This document shows, one piece after another, positions 1-5,049 of a stretch of 5,332 bases of DNA. The notes under the pieces are model-generated. The model saw only the letters and a list, made by a program, of their open reading frames with translations. It ran no database searches and was not told the origin of the DNA. Numbering within the stretch: the stretch's first letter is position 1; every line of letters begins with the position of its first letter. The stretch lies in the NCBI GenBank assembly GCA_017995695.1, contig JAGOIJ010000117.1, positions 1 to 5,332 of the forward strand, read 5' to 3'. The stretch is from Candidatus Omnitrophota bacterium (GTDB lineage Bacteria; Omnitrophota; Gorgyraeia; Gygaellales; Profunditerraquicolaceae). A program made the position numbers and the translations under genes.

Positions 1-83
1 ATATAACCATAACCGCCAAACATCTGCAATGCATCGGTCGTCACCTTCATCGCAACATCAGAGGCAAACATCTTAGCCATGGC
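1..83 (-). pseudogene. C-terminal continuation of acyl-CoA dehydrogenase after the TGA
   Basis: The 27 codons after the stop, in the same frame, read A-M-A-K-M-F-A-S-D-V-A-M-K and on to QMFGGYGY. This is the second acyl-CoA dehydrogenase signature region, and it runs off the left edge. There is no frameshift; one TGA stands where relatives usually have Ser, Ala or another small residue. AAGGAG at 92-87 (the Lys-Glu codons before the stop) lies six bases ahead of an ATG at 80-78. Ribosomes could therefore restart and make a separate C-terminal piece; that is inference. The rest, including the expected catalytic Glu, is outside the window. Confidence 0.8.
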
Positions 84-1031
84 TCACTCCTTGCCAACAT
101 CTTTTATGCCAGCATCGACCATGCGCGCAACTGAATAGACTAAACCTCGGGCAGCTTCAATCTCCGTTGCCATATCAGCAATCATCCATTGAATACCCTG
201 GAAACTGGAAATCGGCTTGCCAAATTGATGGCGCTCCTTAGCGTACTTAACAGCTAATTCAAATGCGCCCTGAGCAATGCCAAGCGCCTGCGCAGCCACT
301 CCTGGACGCGACATATCAAACGTTTTCATGGTCACAATAAAACCCATACCCTCTCGTGCCAATAAATTTTCTTTAGGAATCTTGCAATCGGTAAAAATTA
401 ATTCTCTGGTTGATGAGGCACGGATACCAAACTTATCCTCTTTTTTGCCAAAACTAAAGCCGGGAGTGCCTTTTTCCACAATAAACGCTGAAGCACCACG
501 GGCACCTTTATTCTTATCGGTCATCGCGACAACGGTATAGACTTCAGCATCACCACCGTTGGTAATAAAATGCTTCAAGCCATTTAAAACGTAATAATCC
601 CCCTCTTTGCGCGCAGTAGTTTTAATTGCCGATGCATCAGATCCAGCTTCGGGCTCGGTAATTCCGAAAGCAGCAATTTTCTTGCCCTTAGCCAAATCCG
701 GCAAGAATTTCTTTTTCTGGGCGTCATTACCGAATAAAACAATAGGGAACGTGCCTAACGCTGAAGCTGCATAGCATACTGCGATGCCGCCGCAGGCGCG
801 GGATAGTTCTTCTGTGGCAAGACACAAGTTCATCACGTTAACGCTTAAACCGCCGTACTCCTCCGGTATGAAAAGACCAAACAGATCAGCATCAGCGATA
901 ACCTTGATCACATCCCATGGGTATTCCTCGCTTTGATCATATTTAGCAGCGACAGGCCTTACTTTTTCTTCAGCAATTTTTCGGGCAAGATCCCGTATCA
1001 TTATTTGCTCTTCATTTAACAAATAATCCAT
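84..1031 (-). CDS. Acyl-CoA dehydrogenase, interrupted by in-frame TGA
   Basis: FAD-dependent flavoenzyme that puts the alpha-beta double bond into acyl-CoA in beta-oxidation or related pathways, passing electrons to ETF. From 1031 it has 315 residues before the TGA at 86-84; the family is about 380. The N-terminal helical domain is intact, as is the middle beta domain with signature FGITEPEAGSD (122-132). The C-terminal helical domain starts with RHQFGKPI (267-274, FAD contact) and then stops. Homologous sequence resumes in the same frame right after the TGA. The short/medium-chain catalytic Glu lies after the GGYGY segment, so the 315-residue product would lack it. The isovaleryl-type alternative Glu position reads D-M-S-R here and has no Glu. 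The gene has its own promoter and RBS. Recent inactivation, a base-calling error (one change from a Ser TCA codon) and translational restart are all possible. Chain-length specificity cannot be assigned. Confidence 0.9.
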   Translation of the reverse strand: MDYLLNEEQIMIRDLARKIAEEKVRPVAAKYDQSEEYPWDVIKVIADADLFGLFIPEEYGGLSVNVMNLCLATEELSRACGGIAVCYAASALGTFPIVLFGNDAQKKKFLPDLAKGKKIAAFGITEPEAGSDASAIKTTARKEGDYYVLNGLKHFITNGGDAEVYTVVAMTDKNKGARGASAFIVEKGTPGFSFGKKEDKFGIRASSTRELIFTDCKIPKENLLAREGMGFIVTMKTFDMSRPGVAAQALGIAQGAFELAVKYAKERHQFGKPISSFQGIQWMIADMATEIEAARGLVYSVARMVDAGIKDVGKE

Positions 1032-1037
1032 GCTCAT

Positions 1038-1042
1038 CTCCT
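1038..1042 (-). promoter_or_regulatory. Shine-Dalgarno deciding the acyl-CoA dehydrogenase start
   Basis: AGGAG abuts the first possible ATG (1037-1035) with no spacer, which would be unusable. It lies six bases before the second in-frame ATG (1031-1029), a normal spacing. The start is therefore placed at 1031, giving MDYLLNEEQ as the N-terminus. Confidence 0.8.
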
Positions 1043-1066
1043 TGTTTTATTAATAGTAAACGGTTG

Positions 1067-1094
1067 ATTATACCATAGAATGAAAAATTTACAA
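1067..1094 (-). promoter_or_regulatory. Extended -10 promoter for the acyl-CoA dehydrogenase
   Basis: A perfect TATAAT (1072-1067) preceded by TGG makes an extended -10 element. TTGTAA (1094-1089, four of six consensus bases) lies 16 bases upstream and overlaps the stop codon of the acetyltransferase gene. The expected transcription start is near 1060, leaving a leader of about 28 bases that contains the AGGAG of the next gene. This is the best sigma70-like promoter in the window. Confidence 0.7.
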
Positions 1095-1559
1095 TATTTT
1101 TAGGAGGGCGATTTCTTGGCAATTGGGGAACTTGCAACAATTGATACACTCTGCCCAAACCTTGTGCGGCAAATCTGCATGTTTAACCGTTTTAAATCCG
1201 AATTGCTTAAAGAAATCAGGCTTATAGGTTAACACAAACACCCGCCGAGCCTTGATCTCAAGCGCTTCCTTAAGGCAAGCGGAAACTAACGCCTGCCCTA
1301 TCCCTTTACGTTGCTTGTTTTTTTGGACAGCCAGAGATTTAATCTCCACAAGATCGTCCCAAGAAACATGCAGCGCGCAACAACCGACAACTTTACCCCT
1401 ATCTTCAGCTACCCAAAAATCACGAATATTATCGTACAATTCATTAAGCGAGCGCGGCAGCATAATATCCTGCCTGGCATAATGATTGATTAATCCCTGA
1501 ATCTGAGGAATATCTTTTATGGTAGCTTTTCGTATCATCTTTTCGACCAATATTCTCAT
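1089..1559 (-). CDS. GNAT N-acetyltransferase, short ArgA-like (probable N-acetylglutamate synthase)
   Basis: Cytosolic acetyl-CoA-dependent acetyltransferase, probably acetylating glutamate for arginine synthesis. The protein is 156 residues from the ATG at 1559, or 149 from the ATG at 1538. The second start gives MIRKATIKDI, which matches where the GNAT fold begins, but neither ATG has a strong Shine-Dalgarno, so the choice is open. Numbering from the first ATG, LPRSLNELY is at 34-42, the beta-strand EIKSLAV at 72-78 and the acetyl-CoA pyrophosphate loop QRKGIG at 83-88. FFKQFGF (116-122) and LPHKVWAEC (130-138) lead into a Cys cluster (Cys138, 141, 142, 147). This LPHKVW-ECxxC-xFPxC ending is typical of the short, kinase-less ArgA group. 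No other arginine gene is present in the window, so the substrate is inferred from sequence alone; another GNAT substrate remains possible. Confidence 0.85.
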   Translation of the reverse strand: MRILVEKMIRKATIKDIPQIQGLINHYARQDIMLPRSLNELYDNIRDFWVAEDRGKVVGCCALHVSWDDLVEIKSLAVQKNKQRKGIGQALVSACLKEALEIKARRVFVLTYKPDFFKQFGFKTVKHADLPHKVWAECINCCKFPNCQEIALLKIL

Positions 1560-1567
1560 TCTTTACT

Positions 1568-1588
1568 CAACATCGCTATGCTCTGTTG
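1568..1588 (-). repeat. Second, weaker hairpin in the glgC-acetyltransferase spacer
   Basis: CAACA and TGTTG form a five-base stem around an 11-base loop. The loop sequence GAGCATAGCGA resembles the GAGCGTATGCG loop of the neighbouring hairpin, which suggests two diverged copies of one palindromic unit. On its own the stem is too short to be convincing. Confidence 0.3.
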
Positions 1589-1599
1589 TGTATTTATTC

Positions 1600-1642
1600 G
1601 GCCAACAAACTTACGTACGCATACGCTCCGCATGTTTGGGCC
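1600..1642 (-). repeat. Stem-loop directly after glgC
   Basis: On the minus-strand RNA, GGCC-CAAAC-A-UGCG pairs with CGUA-A-GUUUG-UU-GGCC. This gives 13 base pairs (one G-U) with one A/A mismatch and a two-base UU bulge, around a 13-base loop. It starts at the base after the glgC stop codon. No U-tract follows, so it is not a canonical intrinsic terminator. It may be an mRNA 3' stabiliser, a processing site or a REP-like palindrome. The G-U pair becomes an A/C mismatch in plus-strand RNA, so the fold favours minus-strand transcripts. Confidence 0.55.
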
Positions 1643-2869
1643 TCATTTAATTTCCGTTCCCTTGGCAACCACTACGATACCTGAATCACTCACAAAAAAG
1701 CGCTTTTTATCTTCAATAGGATCGTATCCTATAACCATTCCTTGCGGGATCACAACGTCTTTGTCAATAATAGCGCGGCGAATTTTTGCGTAACGTCCAA
1801 CATTCACACCTTCCATCAAGATCGAATCATGGACCTGACAATAGCTGTTGATTCTCACATTAGGCGACAATATCGAACGCTGCACCCTGCCGCCACTGAT
1901 AATGCATCCGCCAGCAACTAGAGAATCAAGCATCAAACCGATCCTACCCGTCACTTCCTCCCCTGCAAATACGGTTTTTGCCGGAGGAAATTGCTCCTGG
2001 AGGGTGCGGATCGGCCAATTCTTATCATACAAATTAAAAACCGGGTCAACCTGCACCAAATCCATGTTGGCTTCATAGTAAGCATCAATGGTCCCGATAT
2101 CCCGCCAATGATGACTATCTTTTCTATTTTCATCAACGAAATTGAACGCAGCGACCTTTAAGCCCTTCTTAAGCATCTGGGGAATGATGTCTTTGCCGAA
2201 ATCATGATGCGTTGCGCGGTTTTTTGCATCATCTTGAAGCTCATTCTCAAGAACTTCGTGCTTAAACACATAAATGCCCATCGATCCATAAACCTTATCT
2301 GGCTGATTTGGTATAGTCTTTGGATTTGCAGGTTTTTCTTCAAAACCCTTAACCCTGCCCATGCTATCGACCTCAACCACTCCCAAATGCTTAGCTTCCG
2401 CCTTCGCAAGCTCAACCACGCCAACCGTCAGATCAGCGCCGGCTTGGCGATGGAAATCGATCATAGAGCAGTAATTCATTTTATAGACATGGTCTCCGGC
2501 GAGTATCAGGATTTCAGTCGGATGATCGAGCTCCAAGGTATACAGATTCTGATAAATCGCATCAGCAGTGCCTAAATACCACATATCGCCAACCCTTTGC
2601 TGCGCTGGCAACAATTCGATATATTCGTTCAATTCTGAAGCAAGAATGTTCCAACCCAAACGGATATGCCGCTGCAATGACGCAGACTTGTACTGCGTTA
2701 AGACATAGATCTGCCGCAGCCCAGAATTAATACAATTACTTAAGGTAAAATCAATGATACGATAAATGCCGCCAAAAGGAACCGCAGGCTTTGTGCGATC
2801 TTTGGTAAGCGGCCAAAGGCGCTCGCCCTTGCCTCCTGCCATAATAAAGGTCAAGACTTTTTCCATCAT
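1643..2869 (-). CDS. glgC: Glucose-1-phosphate adenylyltransferase (ADP-glucose pyrophosphorylase)
   Basis: Cytosolic enzyme making ADP-glucose and pyrophosphate from ATP and glucose 1-phosphate, the committed step of bacterial glycogen synthesis. The protein is 408 residues, near the usual 400-430. The N-terminal nucleotidyltransferase domain carries AGGKGERLWPLT (11-22), RTKPAV (25-30), WYLGTADAIYQN (97-108), LAGDHVYK (123-130, with the catalytic Asp126), GFEEKP (175-180), GSMGIYVF (195-202) and WRDIGT (255-260). The last 110 or so residues have the hexapeptide-like pattern of the left-handed beta-helix domain. All expected key residues appear present, so the enzyme should be active; members of the family are usually controlled allosterically. 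It follows marC with an ATGA overlap and has no other glycogen gene beside it in this window. A 43-base hairpin begins right after its TGA stop. Confidence 0.96.
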   Translation of the reverse strand: MMEKVLTFIMAGGKGERLWPLTKDRTKPAVPFGGIYRIIDFTLSNCINSGLRQIYVLTQYKSASLQRHIRLGWNILASELNEYIELLPAQQRVGDMWYLGTADAIYQNLYTLELDHPTEILILAGDHVYKMNYCSMIDFHRQAGADLTVGVVELAKAEAKHLGVVEVDSMGRVKGFEEKPANPKTIPNQPDKVYGSMGIYVFKHEVLENELQDDAKNRATHHDFGKDIIPQMLKKGLKVAAFNFVDENRKDSHHWRDIGTIDAYYEANMDLVQVDPVFNLYDKNWPIRTLQEQFPPAKTVFAGEEVTGRIGLMLDSLVAGGCIISGGRVQRSILSPNVRINSYCQVHDSILMEGVNVGRYAKIRRAIIDKDVVIPQGMVIGYDPIEDKKRFFVSDSGIVVVAKGTEIK

Positions 2870-3468
2870 AGCGTGAACACTCCTGTTAAGCCGCGGCGCA
2901 CCATCATAACGCCAATAGCTGCAAGCAAAATATACATGATCTTTGAAAATGCGCGGGTGCCGCTGGCGCCCATAACCTTAATAATAAAATCGGCTTTAGC
3001 CAAGGTCAGCCACATAAAAAGCATGTTGACTACCAGCGCAGCAAACGTCACGAGCATACCAAAACTATCCAACATCATAAGCGTTGTGGTAAGCACCGCA
3101 GGACCGGTAATGAGCGGAGTCCCCAGAGGAAAAACGCCCACCTGCTTACCATGGCCATCAGCAAGCAGGCTCTTTTGAGTACCTGGAAGCAAAAGTCTGA
3201 CGGAAATAATAAACAAAAGGGCTCCCCCCGCTATTTGAAAATCAGGGATAGTAATGCCAATGAAACGCAAGATAAATTTTCCGGCAAACATAAACAAGAT
3301 GGCAACTGCCGTTGCGGTAACCACAGAATCCCTGACAATCTTTTTATGTTCTTTTTGGGAAGCTCCTTCGACAAGAGAAACAAAAAGAGGAATGTTTCCT
3401 ATCGCATCAACCGCAACAAAAATAGGAATAAACGCGAGCACAAACAGCTCTAAGAAATTTGGCATCAT
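2866..3468 (-). CDS. MarC family (UPF0056) integral membrane protein
   Basis: Multi-pass inner-membrane protein of 200 residues, the usual length, with about six hydrophobic segments. The family is named after E. coli MarC, which was once linked to antibiotic resistance, a link later withdrawn; its transport role, if any, is unknown. Visible family features are the N-terminal PIFVAVDAIGNIPLF segment (15-29) and the mid-protein PLGTPLITGP segment (114-123). Relatives usually read D-P-x-G-N where this one has D-A-I-G-N (21-25). The start is ATGATG at 3468-3463. No Shine-Dalgarno precedes it, and the promoter places the transcript start almost at the ATG, so the mRNA may be leaderless. Its TGA overlaps the glgC start by four bases, making the two a translationally coupled pair. 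Confidence 0.9.
   Translation of the reverse strand: MMPNFLELFVLAFIPIFVAVDAIGNIPLFVSLVEGASQKEHKKIVRDSVVTATAVAILFMFAGKFILRFIGITIPDFQIAGGALLFIISVRLLLPGTQKSLLADGHGKQVGVFPLGTPLITGPAVLTTTLMMLDSFGMLVTFAALVVNMLFMWLTLAKADFIIKVMGASGTRAFSKIMYILLAAIGVMMVRRGLTGVFTL
2880..2884 (-). promoter_or_regulatory. Shine-Dalgarno for glgC
   Basis: AGGAG lies within the last marC codons, ten bases before the first of two adjacent ATG codons (2869-2867 and 2866-2864). The spacing fits the first ATG slightly better than the second (13 bases). Confidence 0.7.
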
Positions 3469-3476
3469 AGAGTTAC

Positions 3477-3505
3477 ATTATATACAAGAGTTTTAAAAAA
3501 GGCAA
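3477..3505 (-). promoter_or_regulatory. Sigma70-type promoter for marC-glgC
   Basis: The -10 box is a perfect TATAAT (3482-3477) and the -35 box is TTGCCT (3505-3500), matching four of six consensus bases, with a 17-base T/A-rich spacer. The expected transcription start is at about 3471-3469, one to three bases before the marC ATG. It lies in the 53-base gap after the MFS stop, where I see no terminator hairpin. Confidence 0.65.
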
Positions 3506-3521
3506 TGGTTTTGTTATTTTG

Positions 3522-4673
3522 TTATTCTATCTTGCGGATAAGCGGAAGACACAGAAAGCTCGTAACTGAAGAAAGGACAATGAGCCAAGGCAATGCAAGA
3601 TGCTCAAGCAAAAACGCCCCCGACAAATTGCTGGCCACAAGCGCCAGGTTACTAACGCTGCACAAAAGGGCAAATGAGGTAGCCTCAAGCCCCTTCACCG
3701 TATTACGGGCCATAAAATCCATAACTAAAATAAAAATAAACATACCCATGAAACTATAAATTATCCCATAGATTACTGCGGTTACCGGCGTGTAATATAA
3801 ATAGCTAAGTGTCGTAACTGCGCCAACGATCACTGACCAGAAAAGCCATTTTTTTACCTGCAGGCGCTGACTGAAGCGGTAATATAACAGTGCACCCGTA
3901 ATCTCAAAAACTGTTGCAATGGTCGCCAAAGTGCCAATCCAGATCTTGTCCCACTTAAAAACATCCCTTTGAATAAAAAATAGTGGAGTGCCAAACGAAG
4001 GAGAATACTTATAGAGAAAAATAAACGCGCAAACGATTAATAGCCTTTTGTCCTTTAAGAGTTGTTTCAGATCGACAAAAATGCGGTTCTTATTTTTTCC
4101 GGTCTCGCTACGCTCCTCTTTAAAAAAATAAGCAGTTAAACCGACAATAAGGTAAACCGGGATTAAACAAAGAAACCCTGCTTGATATCCCCATTTTTCA
4201 GCGATAAAGCCTCCGGCAATGCCCGTCACTAATCCGGAAGCAGAAATAGATATCCATTGCACGCTCTGGATCTTTCCCGTGAGGTTAAGCCTCTTGCCTT
4301 CAACACACATAACCCCATCAACACTAACATCACGAAACGCTGCGTTCGCCGAGTTAAACAACAATAACGTAATGAGGAGAGCTATGGGTAAGCCTATGAG
4401 GCCAACAACAGCGACAATAACGATATCAGCTACGAGAGCAAGAAAAATCCATATTTTTTTAGAGAGAAAATTGTCGACCAGATAACCGATAAAAGGCTTG
4501 ACTAACCATGCAGCAGTGGTCAAACTGCTAATGAGCATGATCTTTTGGGGTGAGAAATGAAGGGTTTCCTTAAGATAATAAAAAAGCCCCTGCGAAGGCA
4601 GGGACTCAATTCCTTGCGTAAAATAAACCGTGCTGCTCAGCGCAAAAAGCCAAAAGAGTTTCTTATTTTTCAG
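3522..4673 (-). CDS. BT1-like major facilitator superfamily transporter, probable CTG start
   Basis: Inner-membrane secondary transporter; substrate unknown. From the CTG at 4673-4671 it has 383 residues, about right for 12 membrane helices. A start at the first ATG (4538, residue 46) would remove TM1. Translating upstream of that ATG gives clear family sequence in frame: a Lys-rich start, TM1 (about 6-22), TQGIESLPSQGLFYYLKETL (19-38), then SPQKIM running into TM2. The FRDVSVDGV segment (113-121) and KIQSVQW (134-140) resemble the BT1 (folate/biopterin transporter) branch of MFS, as does the SPSFGTPLFF segment in the second half. Bacterial BT1-like proteins have few proven substrates, so none is assigned. 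The gene overlaps secG by 11 bases. The unusual start codon could be real, a recent mutation of ATG, or a sequencing error. The family call is firm and the start moderately so. Confidence 0.85.
   Translation of the reverse strand: MKNKKLFWLFALSSTVYFTQGIESLPSQGLFYYLKETLHFSPQKIMLISSLTTAAWLVKPFIGYLVDNFLSKKIWIFLALVADIVIVAVVGLIGLPIALLITLLLFNSANAAFRDVSVDGVMCVEGKRLNLTGKIQSVQWISISASGLVTGIAGGFIAEKWGYQAGFLCLIPVYLIVGLTAYFFKEERSETGKNKNRIFVDLKQLLKDKRLLIVCAFIFLYKYSPSFGTPLFFIQRDVFKWDKIWIGTLATIATVFEITGALLYYRFSQRLQVKKWLFWSVIVGAVTTLSYLYYTPVTAVIYGIIYSFMGMFIFILVMDFMARNTVKGLEATSFALLCSVSNLALVASNLSGAFLLEHLALPWLIVLSSVTSFLCLPLIRKIE
4580..4605 (-). terminator. Intrinsic terminator-like hairpin inside the MFS coding region
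   Basis: Read on the minus strand, GTCCCTGC and GCAGGGGC pair into an eight-base stem (one U-G) around a CUUC loop, followed directly by TTTTTT and then ATT. This is the canonical form of a Rho-independent terminator. It lies 58-83 bases after the secG stop and inside codons 23-32 of the transporter. It could be the 3' end of tpiA-secG mRNA, or an attenuator opposed by ribosomes translating the transporter. The structure is seen directly; its activity is inferred. Confidence 0.7.
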
Positions 4674-5049
4674 GGGTGGTTGCCTCCTGCTTTACTGCTG
4701 CGTCTTGCGGCGCTGCCTGAACCTGTTCTTGAGCCTGAGGTTCCTGAACTGGGGTTTGCGTAGCTTCAACAGGGATAGATGTTCCCGCTGCCTTGCTGGG
4801 CTTTACATCACGCATCAGGGATCTTCCTTGACGGGCTGAAAGTAATGCAAGACTAACGCAGGTAATAAAGAAAAGGATCGAAAGTATTGTCGTGCTGCGC
4901 GTCAAAAAACTATTTGTCTTGGGGCCGAACATAGATTCAACGCTAGAGAAACTCTCAACCAACCCTCCGCCGCGGCCGGCTTGTATTAAAATAAGCACAA
5001 TAAGTAAAAAACAAATCAACACATGGATAATAATAAGTGTTATGGTCAT
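4663..5049 (-). CDS. secG: Preprotein translocase subunit SecG
   Basis: Small inner-membrane subunit of the SecYEG translocon, which assists SecA-driven protein export. The protein has 128 residues. TM1 spans about residues 2-22, followed by the family hallmark QAGRGGGL (23-30). A loop containing MFGPKT (40-45) comes next, then TM2 at about 53-71. Residues 72-128 form a hydrophilic tail rich in Pro, Ala, Gln and Glu, somewhat long for SecG but of a known kind. The ATG at 5049-5047 overlaps the tpiA stop and is preceded by TGAGGT at 5061-5056, six bases upstream. The 3' end does double duty: codons for the tail contain the AGGAGG serving the next gene, and the TAA at 4665-4663 lies inside the downstream reading frame. 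A terminator-like hairpin about 60 bases after the stop could end tpiA-secG mRNA. Confidence 0.95.
   Translation of the reverse strand: MTITLIIIHVLICFLLIVLILIQAGRGGGLVESFSSVESMFGPKTNSFLTRSTTILSILFFITCVSLALLSARQGRSLMRDVKPSKAAGTSIPVEATQTPVQEPQAQEQVQAAPQDAAVKQEATTPEK
4683..4688 (-). promoter_or_regulatory. Shine-Dalgarno for the MFS gene, inside secG
   Basis: A perfect AGGAGG lies within the last secG codons, nine bases before the CTG at 4673-4671. It decides the start of the transporter, because no ATG, GTG or TTG follows at a usable distance in that frame, and the frame is closed by TAA just upstream (in AGTAAAGC). The combination of SD and spacing argues that the gene really begins here. Confidence 0.75.

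Noticed and set aside
75..84. Perfect 10-base palindrome AGCCATGGCT beside the interrupting TGA
   Set aside because: It lies in coding sequence for conserved residues and is short enough to be chance. I see no partner site.
78..92. TGA as selenocysteine in the acyl-CoA dehydrogenase
   Set aside because: Acyl-CoA dehydrogenases are not known selenoproteins, the position is usually Ser or Ala, and I see no convincing SECIS-like hairpin at the required distance after the TGA.
1035..1037. First ATG of the acyl-CoA dehydrogenase frame as the start
   Set aside because: The AGGAG is directly adjacent with zero spacing. The ATG two codons later has a normal six-base spacing and gives the usual family N-terminus.
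2204..2575. 123-codon open frame on the plus strand inside glgC
   Set aside because: It is antisense to a fully conserved glgC, encodes no recognisable motif and has no convincing start context. It is a shadow of the real gene, as are the other plus-strand open frames.
3510..3525. Tandem 8-base repeat TTTGTTAT x2 across the MFS stop codon
   Set aside because: Two copies of a short AT-rich unit in an AT-rich gap are not significant, and they form no hairpin or terminator.
4536..4538. ATG as the start of the MFS gene
   Set aside because: It falls inside the SPQKIM segment at the start of TM2. In-frame upstream sequence clearly encodes the missing TM1, and no Shine-Dalgarno is close to this ATG.
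1643..5048. Genome-wide reassignment of TGA to an amino acid
   Set aside because: TGA ends tpiA, marC and glgC exactly where those proteins normally end, twice overlapping the next gene's ATG, so TGA is a true stop here.
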